Source of the DNA: Sipunculus nudus
Lineage: Eukaryota; Annelida; Sipuncula; Golfingiida; Sipunculidae
Length of the DNA stretch: 64,000 bases
Direction: 5' to 3'
Assembly (NCBI GenBank): GCA_026874595.1
Contig: CM049311.1
Coordinates: 4,561,676 to 4,625,675, forward strand
Shown: positions 46,710-56,622 of the stretch, in pieces
How the letters are laid out: the number at the start of each line of letters is the position of its first letter
How positions within the stretch are numbered: position 1 is the stretch's first letter
Made by a program: the position numbers and the translations under genes
Notes under the pieces: model-generated
Told to the model about the DNA's origin: nothing
Databases searched by the model: none
What the model saw: only the letters and a program-made list of their open reading frames with translations

Positions 46710-47359
46710 GTAAGTATGAAGTGGTGTATCAAATGTGTTTTTTACTCGTCGATCGGTTATTTTAGGAATTTATTTATCGAAACTCATATATTTGTATGTG
46801 AGGTGGGCATGTGTTATCGCTGGTCACCTTTAAGACATTGGAAACAGGCTCAGAACGACATCCCCGACTCCCCGCCAACACAGGGTCTTGTTACTGCGTG
46901 TTGCCTGGCCTGTCCGCCCAGAATGATATGTAACATAATGGGCTATGGGCACTCCTTGCTGGGCTGTCAACCGTTTGGTTGGCAACAGATAAAGAATGCG
47001 ATAAAATACTATTATGTTATAATTGGACGATGAAAAAAGTGGAAGTTTAATATGACCTATTATTTAATAACAGTAACATTTGACATAACGTAAAGATGTA
47101 ATAGGAAAATAATCCCATGCATCAAGTTAATAAAGATAAAGATTCAGTATGGCCTGGAAATGAAGTGAGGTGTCCTACTCCTACACTGAACTTTAGCCTT
47201 AAAACTTCGGCAGATTCAATCATTTTTTTTCGAAAAATATATACATACCGTTAACTCTTGTTATGATGGTATTGGCTGCCATAGGCTAGTGTTAAAGCCA
47301 TGAGCTTAGGATGCAGACGTCAGCCAATAACAACTCACTGAATTGAACATTTAACCGGC

Positions 47360-47653
47360 TTCTTTAGCTGAGGGGGTGAGCGCAGGACTCATAGCCGTGA
47401 GGTTGTGAGTTCACATCTCAGCCGAGGTGGTGGCACTTTCCCAATCCCCCCCCCCCCCCCCATAACGAGGGCGAGCTCTCTGCGGGCGTAATTGGAAGGT
47501 TGTGCCCAACAGCCGTGTATCACTCACAAACGAGTCTTTTGGAGTTCCTCGGTGTTATGACCCAGCAATGGTGATGATTATACACCAGAACCCGTAGGTG
47601 CGGTAGACACCGGGCCTAGGTGACACCAGGGTACAAAAATAATATGATACGAA
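47360..47653 (+). mobile_element. tRNA-derived SINE (in SLC22 copy 1 intron)
   Basis: Head: A-box-like 'tagctgaggggg' (about 47365) and B-box-like 'gagttcacatctc' (about 47407), then a C-run and a body with 'gggcgagctctctgcgggcg', 'cagccgtg', 'acgagtctttt' and 'tgttatgacccagcaatgg'. A homologous copy lies at 60131-60423 in the matching intron of copy 2. Confidence 0.7.
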
Positions 47654-47797
47654 GTATATGCTACCGCCCTGTCACGTAGTTCCAAACCAAAATGGAACTC
47701 TGCAGATGTACATACTAAGATGAAGGATTAGATAAGAAAGTGTAAAGGCGGTTACCTCCACACGGAGAAGCTTACTGAAATTAACATTTTTGTGAAG

Positions 47798-47921
47798 TAT
47801 TGTGGACGAGTCTCCATGCTGGTTGTACCTGAGGGGAAGAAAATCTGAAGCTAACCAGCTGATCAAGAAAATAGCCCGGTGGAACAAAATAGGCATCCCA
47901 GCTGAAGATGTCGCCATCAAG
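47798..47921 (+). CDS. SLC22 copy 1, exon 5
   Basis: 124 nt between 'tttttgtgaag' and donor 'gtaatt'. Reads IVDESPCWLYLRGRKSEANQ then LIKKIARWNKIGIPAEDVAIK. ESPCWL corresponds to the ESPRWL motif at the end of span 6 in SLC22 proteins, followed by the large cytoplasmic loop; the conserved Arg is Cys in both copies, so this is lineage-specific rather than damage. Confidence 0.88.
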
Positions 47922-48350
47922 GTAATTCTAAGTTTACCTAAGTTGCTGATTGAACTGTTCATTTTTCATATAAAAGGAGAGTCACTACAATTCTTTTCAT
48001 TGTGAATTGTTAGATGATGGTACGGAATCCGACCTTGAACGGATTTCAAGGTTTAAAAAAGATACAATACAAGGAATACTAATGTTGGTGTTATGACTTT
48101 ATTATGGAGTGGCACGTATAATAGTAGTTGTATATATTGATGACTTTAAATTGTTTTTATATTTGCTACTCATCCAACAAGTGGATGAATGGTCTCATTT
48201 CTTTGGACAGTAACACATTCTTTAACCCAATTTGGAATGAAACTCGAATGGCTAAGGACGTGGACTGTACCGTTTGTGTAATATTCTCTTGTAATCGTAC
48301 TTTGAAACGAATTTATTGTTCTCAACTACAACACCGGATTCTTTTTTCAG

Positions 48351-48376
48351 AAACATTAATCCTGTCTTTCCTATGG
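48351..48376 (+). other. Possible SLC22 exon 6 remnant
   Basis: After acceptor 'cttttttcag' the sequence reads TLILSFLW then 'gtaaat'. SLC22 exon 6 ends with a very similar TLIL-x-x-x-W. Only this end is recognisable. Confidence 0.3.
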
Positions 48377-48691
48377 TAAATAATTATCAGTACAAATTCG
48401 ATTTGGGAAATAATTGGCCCTTGAGTATTTCAATAAATTGGTTCATCGAATAGGTGAATAAATCCTATAATCCCAGTAATCGCTGTTTGAACAAAGCTTT
48501 ATTTATTTAGTTGTAATTAAATGTTCTTTCATTTTATCCGCATTTTACCTCATGTTATGTTTATATCAGAACATTTGCAGGTGCAAGAATGTGAAATTGA
48601 ATATTATGCTTGCCATGCAGAATGTCGTGTTTACAAGATCCTTAACCGAAAATGATGAATGTCTCATGTGTTAACGAAGTATTTTTCATAG

Positions 48692-48887
48692 GCCTTCGGG
48701 GATGTTATTTGGTACCTCATCATAGGCGGGTGACCAATATCTGAATGCTTTCCTGGGAGCTTTGATGGAACTGGTAGGAAATCTCTTTGGGCTTGGACCC
48801 TCAGGTTTGGAAGTCGGAGGGCGACCTTGGCTGCGTCTTGCTGGATATGTGCTGTGGCACTTGCAGTTGCGATACCCTTCCGTCCAG
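48692..48887 (+). pseudogene. SLC22 copy 1, exon 7 with indels
   Basis: Acceptor 'atttttcatag', donor 'gtataa'. Three frame segments: FGDVIWYLIIGG (to about 48727), YLNAFLGALMELVGNLFG (48739-48793) and RFGSRRATLAASCWICAVAL (about 48810-48869). In SLC22 these are consecutive (Y-L-N-x-F-L ... E-x-x-G ... D-R-x-G-R-R-x). One-base insertions near 48728 and 48800 explain the shifts. Confidence 0.75.
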
Positions 48888-48904
48888 GTATAAATTTGAA
48901 TTTA

Positions 48905-49100
48905 TAAAGGAGGGATCCAGGATTTAGGAATAGGAGGGGTCCAATCCAAGACGACTAATGACAAAACCGAAAAAAAGTCCCAGGTCCGGGGGGGGGGGGA
49001 GGGTACAGGCCACAAAAATTGCCTGAAACCTTGAAGAAAAGTTTGGCGGGTGAAGAAAAGGAAAGAGGGTCCCCTTGGACCCGTCCCCCTGGATTCGCTT
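48905..49100. repeat. MITE-like GGATCC/G-run element
   Basis: Starts 'ggagggatccaggatttagg' and ends 'cgtccccctggattcgc' (inverted), with a G-run at 48988-48996. Related to 25270-25495. Confidence 0.5.
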
Positions 49101-49821
49101 CTGTTATTACTTATATATTTAATCCCATCATACAGGTATGCACACATTATAAAGTGAAAATATAATGAGTCCTTTTCAACTTTTTTATCTGTGATAGACA
49201 GATTTCTGGAAAAGATCAGGAGAAACAGAGTAATATGTGTTACGGGTTCCTATAATTTCTCCGAGATCTTAACTTCCAGAGAATGACGATATTGCATTAA
49301 ATAGGTTATCTTCTTTCTGTCCATAGCAAAAATATCAACTTACTCAGGTTTTGTTTCTATTGCCTCCAAAAATTAATTTAGCCCATTTTGCGATATATCT
49401 ATCACAGTTCCTGGAGCCCCAACTGAGCATATGAAGAGGTGTTTTCTTTGTATCAAGGTTATAATAGCAGTATTTCTCCGCCAAATGGTTCATCCCAAAT
49501 ACCCATAGACTTTTACATGTGGACATGGGAGATAATGTATCCTGCCCCCTCCAAAGGTCAAGGTCATATAGAAGCTTAATATGCACCAGGCAGCAGATTG
49601 GACAAGGCAGTAAATTTTCCTTTCTGTCATTTTATTAAATTATAGTATGCATTTAAACAGATTTGGCAAGACTAATAAACATGTTAAATATACCGGAACA
49701 AAAATGTCTATAAGTCACTCTGGTTAAAGAGGCTCATTTCTTACCGTTACTGCATTAGAGCTCAAAGGTTAACTGTTTCATAACAAATATGATGACTGAA
49801 GAACTTGGTATTCCTTTGTAG

Positions 49822-49996
49822 GATCAAAGGCAGGATACATGGAGGCCGCATCATGTATGATTGTGAGGGTCGTCCTGTCAGCCAGCTCTCCAATAAAGAT
49901 TTTCACCATGCAGTTGTACCCGACAGAACTGAGGAATGTGGGAACTTTCTGTCGTCTTGGATTGGCCGCATGGAAGCGCCGATTGTTGCATATATG
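49822..49996 (+). pseudogene. SLC22 copy 1, late exon with frameshift
   Basis: Acceptor 'ttcctttgtag', donor 'gtacgt'. Reads KAGYMEAASCMIVRVVLSAS, then FTMQLYPTELRNVGTF, which matches the SLC22 (A/V)ELYPTxxRNxG motif at spans 10-11. The following part (SSWIGRMEAPIVAYM, about 49953-49996) is in another frame, so an indel lies near 49945-49955. Confidence 0.82.
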
Positions 49997-49999
49997 GTA

Positions 50000-50890
50000 C
50001 GTATGTATAATGAGGATGTGTTCTGACAATCTGTGACGCTATACTTTCAGGTGGTTTACTATTGTGAGGAGCCTGGATAAGCACGAATAGTGATAAACAG
50101 CATTAACAACAATGTCACCTGCAACACATTGATAAAGTTTTAATAATAATAAAAATAATTATTATAATAATATTTTGTAGCTCCCATCACCCCCACCCCC
50201 CAACCACCATCAAATCCCACAATTGTAAATGGCGTCGTACAATAGAATTATGTAAAACAATAAAAAAATGTTATACTTGTGGCAGTAAATCAATGCATGT
50301 ATACAACTGCAACATAGTAAAACTATAAAATCCATGCAATATTATAAGTATGCAAATCAGCTTTTACATTATACTTATACACATGATTGTTACTCAGTTT
50401 TGTATATTACGAATTACCTAGAAGTTTTCCCGAACTGCCATTAACTATAAACTCAAAGTAATCATTGACCAAGATTGTATTTGTGGTTTTGGAACTGCAT
50501 ATGTGGCAGTCTATCAAGAGAAATACGCCTACTAGAAACTCACGAAATGAGGAAATTATAACAAGCATTACAACCAATCGAAATCTAAGGGTTGAAAGGG
50601 AAGGATATGATAAAAGTCACCCTGACTCTTAAAGCTGAAACATGTCATGATATAGAGTAATTATTTTTAGACTATTTAAGTGCTTTGCTATAAGAATACT
50701 TACATTTAGACTACTAGTTTTGCCTTCATAGCACTAACAGAAGCAAGCAGATTTAAAACAATGCAAGTATATTTAGGCATTTCTAGTCTTTAGACATTTT
50801 TGGTTTTAAAGTGGTTTTCATACTGAAGCGGGTCTTAGCATCATGATCATAAATTCAACACTGTATTTTCTGCTATTAATTCTTTTACTA
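50000..50890. other. Unannotated DNA between SLC22 copy 1 and the Gmr1-like element
   Basis: No further SLC22 exon was recognised. Confidence 0.4.
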
Positions 50891-50891
50891 T

Positions 50892-51626
50892 TGTTACGGA
50901 ACCTAATATTAACAGATCACGTATGCGTGACGAACATAAACTTTGTCAGAAAAAGATAATGAAAATCAGATTCTGCAACACTAGGCAGCGTGAAATGCCC
51001 AGCGTGAAATGAATAAAAAATTCTATTAATTTTTGTTGACAAATAACTATAATTTATTCTAAAAAAAACCCTAACATTACAAAACACTAAATCAATACAA
51101 TTACACAGTACAATCAAGATAATCACACAGCATAATAAACAAAGTGCACAGTGCCTGGATACCACCACTGTCACAGCGACAAGTCCTTTAAAATGTATAA
51201 ACCGGATGAACATTTCACACAAATTTTCTAAGAGAATAACAGTCCGATGTAATCACAAAATCAATCTACTGTAATCAAAAGTGAAATCCTGGCAGTGATC
51301 TGAAAGGCAAATTGAAGACTATATAGAATCCGTCATAAATTTGAAGAAAATCTCTAATTGCTGCTTGTATCGGAAACGGTCCCACTCTTCTATGTCCGCT
51401 GGAATATTCTCTCACCTCTCTCCCGGCTCTAAACACAGCCCCCTATTTATAACTTTTCACCCCAGCCGAGAACTTTCCATTTCTCGAACAATCCAAAGAA
51501 GCTAATATGATATATGGGACGGCCCGGCTCGGCGAGGCGATGTTGTCATGGCAACGAGCTATGCGTGCTACACGAACCAAATGCCAACAACACATGGAAC
51601 ATCCCTGCACATAGACATCTGTAATA
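50892..51626 (-). repeat. 3' LTR of the Gmr1-like element
   Basis: 735 bp; matches 55320-56044 with roughly 90% identity by eye. The inner side (51627-51645) reads on the minus strand as a G-rich polypurine tract ending GTGGAAA just before the LTR. Confidence 0.88.
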
Positions 51627-52037
51627 TTTCCACCCCCCCCCCCCGCAAAAAAAAAGAAAGTTTTCTAAGAAAACCTTTTTGCGATCACAACCGCGAAATC
51701 TTTACAACATCTCAAAAATGATCCCAATTACAACATTACATAAACATCTCGTTTACAACATTTCATAAACATCTCGACAAACAATCAGCAATAACATTCC
51801 CCCCCCCCCCAATGTGTCTGATTTCAAGATTGTTATCCTACAAAAACAAACTCCATCTCAACAGTACTTGATTTTCACACCTCAACTTGTTCATGAACGC
51901 AAGGGGATTGTGATCACCGAAGACAATGATAGGCTTGACTGATGAAGTAACATAAACTTCAAAATGTTGCAATGCCAAAATCAAATCCAAACATTATTTT
52001 CAATAGTGTAGTTTGTCTGGTTTGCCTTAAACTTTCT

Positions 52038-52856
52038 TTAAAAATAACAAATTGGATGATCTATGCCATCATTGCCTTCTTGTAACAACACAGCACCAGC
52101 AGCAATATTACTAGCATCAAAAACTAACTTAAAAGGTACAGAAAAGTCGGGAGCTACCAAAACTGGTGAGCTTTGCAGAATTGCTTTCAAATTCTGGAAT
52201 GCATTTTCACACTGAACATTCCATACAAACTTTTGTTTCTTCTTTAACAAATTAGTTAAAGGTTCAGCTACAGCAGAAAAATTTGGACAAAACTTTCTGT
52301 AGTATATAACCATACCAAGAAAACGCATTATTTGCTTTTTGTTTTCTGGTCTAGGAAATGCAGAAATGGCACTGATTTTAGCATCAACAGGTTTTAACTG
52401 ATTCTGTCTTACAATATGACGCACAGATGTTACTTTTGCATGACAAAACTCAGACTTGACTAAGTTGACGGTCACACGTGCTTCACTGAGTCTTTCGAAG
52501 AGGTCGCGAAGAATTTGAATATGTTTCTCCCAGGTGTCGCTATACACGACGATGTCATCAATATATGCGTCGCAGCCCTGAATGTCCTTGACAACCATAT
52601 GAATGAGGCGCAGGAACGTGGCTGGAGAGTTCTCCATGCCAAACGGCATAACTTTATACTGGTACAGTCCTTGCGGCGTCACAAATGCGGACACTTCCTT
52701 TGATCGGTCTGTCAGCGGAACCTGCCAGAATCCTTTTAGCAAGTCAAACTTGGAGACATATCTGGAGCTATCGACTCTATCAATACAATCATCGATCCTC
52801 GGAACCGGGAACGTGTCAGTCTTGGTGACAGAGTTCAGTTTTCGATAATTGTGCAC
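52038..52856 (-). CDS. Reverse transcriptase and start of RNase H (Gmr1-like)
   Basis: 272-codon open frame. Motifs: YRKLNSVT, FPVPRIDDCIDRV, VSKFDLLKGFWQVPL, VMPFGMENSPATF, catalytic AYIDDIVVYSD, FLGMVIYYRKFCPNF, and the RNase H entry FDASNIAAGAVLLQEG (usual DAS). The N-terminal RT portion is in another frame at 52835-53101 (PEKQKCLRDEVQYLLDNDFI and SSPCILVPKPDGSYRMC), with a one-base shift where the two meet near 52850. RNase H continues with breaks to about 51780 (IVFGDHNPLAF, IADCLSR-like). It copies element RNA into DNA. Confidence 0.92.
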   Translation of the reverse strand: MHNYRKLNSVTKTDTFPVPRIDDCIDRVDSSRYVSKFDLLKGFWQVPLTDRSKEVSAFVTPQGLYQYKVMPFGMENSPATFLRLIHMVVKDIQGCDAYIDDIVVYSDTWEKHIQILRDLFERLSEARVTVNLVKSEFCHAKVTSVRHIVRQNQLKPVDAKISAISAFPRPENKKQIMRFLGMVIYYRKFCPNFSAVAEPLTNLLKKKQKFVWNVQCENAFQNLKAILQSSPVLVAPDFSVPFKLVFDASNIAAGAVLLQEGNDGIDHPICYF

Positions 52857-53101
52857 ATGCGGTAACTTCCATCAGGTTTTGGCACAAGTATACATGGTGA
52901 ACTCCAGTTACTGCTACTACGTTCAATAAAATCATTGTCCAGCAAGTATTGAACCTCATCTCGAAGACACTTTTGCTTTTCTGGATTCAGTCTATAAGGA
53001 TGCTGCTTGACTGCGCTTGCCTCGCCAACATCGACGTCATGGCACAATATGTTAGTTCGCGTTGGAATGTCGCTAAACAAATGTTCATAATTCCGCAGCA
53101 A
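52835..53101 (-). pseudogene. RT N-terminal segment (frame-shifted from the main RT ORF)
   Basis: Encodes the protease-RT connection and RT fingers: GEASAVKQHPYRLNPEKQ and NWSSPCILVPKPDGSYRMC. It is continuous in sequence with 52038-52856 but in another frame. Confidence 0.85.
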
Positions 53102-53616
53102 TTCTTGAGGTCTTGTTGTTGTTGTGCGGTAAGGTGTGACAGTTTTGCATCCAGGTTGTAAAGCACGTCTAAGTTTTTTAGTGGTACTCTATGACACTTA
53201 ATGTGTACATCCCACTTACAATCAGTATCTACTTTAACTGGGTTAGGGTAAGTTTTTACACAATTAATAGAAGTAACATTATGAACAACATCTGATGCTC
53301 TATTTCTGTCATAATGTGGTTTCAGCATGTTAACATGGCATAGTTGTTTCTTCTTACACCTATCTGGTGTCAACAGTATGTAATTTAAATCACCGATTTT
53401 CTTGTCAACAATGTAAGGACCAAAATGCCTGGCTTGCAGAGGTCTGCCAGGGATAGGTAGAAAGGCAAGGACCTTTTCACCAGGCTCAAACGTCCTACTA
53501 ACAGTGTGCTTGTCATGCTTTGTTTTCATTTTACTTTGTGCAGATTTGAGATTAGACTCTGCAATCTCAGAAGCATTGTGCAGTTTAGTGCGAAAGTCTG
53601 AAACATACTGCCACAA
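52987..53616 (-). pseudogene. Integrase C-terminal domain, upstream of RT
   Basis: 209 codons. The part after LHNASEIAESNLKSAQSKMK has a GPY/F-type module (FEPGEKVLAFLPIPGRPLQA, RHFGPYIVDKKI, YILLTPDRCKKKQLCHVNML). This is normally the end of integrase; here it lies directly before RT, showing the copia-like order. About 229 nt separate it from the zinc-binding remnant, too little for a DDE core. Confidence 0.82.
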
Positions 53617-53679
53617 ACTGAGATCAGGATTTTCACACGAGTTTTTCTTTAAGCAGTTTTAATGGATGTTCAGCTCGAG

Positions 53680-54187
53680 GTCCATTCTGATTTGGCTTGC
53701 CTACCATCTAGCATGTATGGCATGATTTACAATATTGTTCAACATCAGTCCCGAGGTTAGGCCGAGAGAAGTGTGTACTAACTTTCTGATAAGTTTTATT
53801 TATACCTAAATGGCCGGCCAAAAAAAGGAGCCTCATGTGCCATGCTTAGAATTTCATTGCGATAGTTTTAGGCATTACTATCTGATGTTTGATGGGCCAC
53901 TTATCATCAGCACATACATCAGGTGGTCGCCATTTACGCATAAATACTCCATTTTTAACATTGATACAATCTGAGTTCTGTGACAGTTCATCTTTAGAAA
54001 TTGCCCTGGGAAACAAACATGAAATATCAGGGTCCTGATGCTGTTCCGCGATAGGTTCTGACCTTGAAAATGCTGTATCCTGTACGGGCGAGTCGTTTGA
54101 CGAGTCACTAGTGACTCCCAGAGTGTTATTATCCTCATGTGTGTTTTTCTTGGCCATAGATCTAGTTACAGCACATGAAGGATACAA
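53680..54187 (-). pseudogene. Linker and integrase zinc-binding domain remnant
   Basis: Open frame 53846-54187 (polar linker, then NGVFMRKWRPP and HQIVMPKTIAM, a usual lead-in to the HHCC domain). After a shift at a T/A run near 53820 come GHLGINKTY-like residues, and then YCKSCHTC with a stop after it (about 53712-53730), the CxxC half of the HHCC finger. The catalytic core that should follow is absent; the joint is near 53685. Confidence 0.72.
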
Positions 54188-54356
54188 ACCAGGAATTTCC
54201 TGATTTTCAGGATCAGTGTTCTTATCAAGTGACGGTTTTCTCTCACTATTGATACAGGCTGTATTTTGTCACCTTCAACATCATTGTCTAGCAGCAGCTG
54301 AATTCTCTCAAAGGGTAAAGTAGTTCTTATGCCCACAGTAATATGAAATCTGACTT

Positions 54357-54653
54357 TTAATGGATACTGTGAAGCGGAACTGAAGTGTGCTTGTATGAAA
54401 ACACACCATTAACAAGTACATGTGCACCAGTAAAAGACCTATAAGAAAATGGCAAAGTGTTTGCTAACATGAGGGTCTGGCCTGAACCAGTGTCCCTCAA
54501 AATTCTAACAGGGGTAGAGTCTGAAAAATCACTTGAAAGTGACACAAAACCATCATGTATGAATGGCTCAAATAACTCCATTTCGGAGTCAAGAGGGGAA
54601 ACTACTACCTCAGTTTCATCAAACAAAGAACTGACATTGACAGTGTCAGTCAT
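54357..54653 (-). pseudogene. Protease-like segment (Gmr1-like)
   Basis: 98 codons with LRDTGSGQTLML, an aspartic protease active-site type motif (D-T/S-G, here DTGSG), in the position expected between gag and integrase. No flap or second hallmark is clear. Confidence 0.6.
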
Positions 54654-55145
54654 AAACTATTTTTTTCAGAGTCATTAAAGGAATCTTCATCCTTTTTACA
54701 ATCAAACTTCTCATGGGAATCAACAGAGGAATCATCCTCAGCAGAAACAAACTTCTGTCTGTAATAAGAGGACCTGGCCCAATTTGAAATACTCTCGCAA
54801 GAGTCATGAAAGGACTTAGCCTTATTTAAAGGATACTCCTCGCAGGAGTCTTGAAAGGACCTAGCCTTTTTAAATTCCTTGCAGGTTTTTACCCCGCAAG
54901 CTACGGATTCTTCTTTGGAATCAGACGACACGTTCCCTCCGTAGCATCGAACTCTATTGTAGAGTCAATAAAGGAGTTGTACCCCTTACTTACATGAAAA
55001 GAGCCTGGCTCTTGTACTAAGCTATGCATAGATTTTGAAACAAAACCAGATTGTTTGCAATTTAATTTGTTCGCAAGTTTCCAGCAGTCAGATATTAGCT
55101 GACCTTCATTTTTGCAGTAATTACAGTTTTTCTTTGCAAATGACT
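54650..55145 (-). pseudogene. Gag C-terminal remnant with zinc knuckle
   Basis: On the minus strand, near 55083-55125, there is a knuckle C-x2-C-x4-Q-x4-C (CNYCKNEGQLISDCW), where the His ligand has become Gln. A Ser/Asp/Glu-rich tail follows (the 54650-54931 ORF). Only about 150 bp separate the knuckle from the PBS, so the capsid part of gag is deleted. Confidence 0.65.
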
Positions 55146-55295
55146 GTTTAGATGTATAATCAATAACAAAAAAAAAAAAACACTGAGAAAAATCCTGTAA
55201 ACAATGTTATATTAACAATATGGAATCTTGTAAACAATGTATGATAAAACAATGTGTCCAGGTCAAAGCCTAATAAAATATAGAAACTATTAAGC

Positions 55296-55313
55296 ATCCC
55301 GGACGAGCCCCCA
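55296..55313 (-). other. Primer binding site, tRNA-Pro type
   Basis: On the minus strand TGGGGGCTCGTCCGGGAT lies six bases inside the 5' LTR. From memory this is the same 18-mer as the proline-tRNA PBS of murine leukaemia virus, so it pairs with the conserved 3' end of tRNA-Pro. Confidence 0.85.
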
Positions 55314-55319
55314 ATTTTA

Positions 55320-56044
55320 TGTTACGGAACCTAATATTAACAGATCACGTATGCGTGACAAACATAAACTTTGTCATGGAGATAAAAAAAATCAGATTCT
55401 GCAACACTAGGCGGCGTGAAATAACCAGGGATATGAATAAGGAAGTCAGTGGTTTTTTGTTAACAAATAATTATAATTTATTCTTAAAACAACCCTAACA
55501 TTACAATACACTAAATCAATACAATTACACAGTACAACAACAGTATAACAGCAAATCAATATAATCACACAGCATAATAAACAAAGTGCACAGTACCTAG
55601 ATGCCACCACTGTCAAAGCGACAAGTCCTTTAAAATGTATAAACCGGATGAACAGTTCACACAAATCTTTTCAGAGAATAATAGTACGATGTAATCACAA
55701 AATCAATCTACTGTAATCCAAAGTGTAATCCTGGCAGTGATCCGAAAGTCAAATTGAAGACTATATAAAATCCGTCATAAATTTGAAGAAAATCTCTAAC
55801 TGCTGCATGTATCGGAAACGGTCCCACTCTTCTGTGTCCGCTGGAATATTCTCTCACATCTCTCCCGGCTCTAAAACAGAGCCCCCTATTTATAAATTCT
55901 CATCCCAGCCGAGAACTTTCCATTTCTCGAACAATCCAAAGAAGCTAGCATGATATGTGGGCCGGCCTAGCTCGGCCATGCGATGCTACACGAACCAAAT
56001 GTCAACAACACATGGAACATCCCTGCACATAGACATCTGTAACA
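55320..56044 (-). repeat. 5' LTR of the Gmr1-like element
   Basis: 725 bp, plus-strand ends TGTTACGG and CTGTAACA; pairs with 50892-51626. Followed by CTAT. Confidence 0.88.
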
Positions 56045-56563
56045 CTATGAAATAATAGTTTTAAGTACTCTATTCGTATATACAACTCCATAATGATTTG
56101 ATGCCCTTAAACTAAGGGCACGTACGTTGCCCATCTAATAACACTGCTATTTCATTTCTGGCCAAAATTCTTAGTGAAACTGATTGGTTTTCGGGAATGA
56201 CTGAACACTTCACCTTTTTCTCCCAAGTATGAGCCATGACTATCTCACGACTTTTGTAATCGTGATATGTAATAATCTCTGATTTCTGGGAGCTGTATGT
56301 GAATTTCTTAATAGGTCGAATTTCAACCTCATGGTCTTCATAACTTTGTCCATATTGGTCCTATCTTCACAACTTGTGGCTCATTTTTTCCTCTTCCTCA
56401 TTTATTTGACTGTTTCTACGTCATTTCCGGCAAGCGCTCGACTTCTGGTTATCTAGTTTTAAGATTATTTGAATTAATGAGTGATTTGACTTAATTTTTC
56501 TACGGACTTTTTTTTATTTTTACATAAGCTACAAGCAATGGCCGGTTTGCGTGTGCTACCAAA

Positions 56564-56622
<59 letters not shown>

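Larger units (their letters stand above)
43914..49996 (+). pseudogene. SLC22-type organic ion transporter gene, copy 1
   Basis: Exons recognised in order: 44131-44234, 45301-45455, 46548-46709, 47798-47921, 48692-48887 and 49822-49996, with a weak short one near 48351. Together they cover a major-facilitator protein of the SLC22 family (organic cation/anion transporters, plasma membrane, about 12 membrane spans). Exon sizes of 104, 155 and 124 match vertebrate SLC22 exons 2, 3 and 5 as remembered. Frame breaks occur in the third, fifth and sixth recognised exons, so the copy is a pseudogene or the assembly has indel errors. It is homologous, including introns, to 59.4-63.87 kb on the other strand. 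Confidence 0.8.
50892..56044 (-). mobile_element. Gmr1-like Ty3/gypsy element, internally deleted
   Basis: LTRs 50892-51626 and 55320-56044 (both begin TGTTACGGAACC on the plus strand and end near CTGTAACA), flanked by the 4-bp direct repeat CTAT (50888-50891, 56045-56048). On the minus strand the order is 5' LTR, PBS, zinc-knuckle remnant, protease, integrase zinc-binding domain, integrase C-terminus, RT, RNase H, polypurine tract, 3' LTR. Integrase before RT is the copia-like order described for the Gmr1 group of Ty3/gypsy elements. Most of gag and the integrase catalytic core are missing, and frames are broken, so this copy cannot move by itself. It lies between the two SLC22 copies. Confidence 0.88.
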
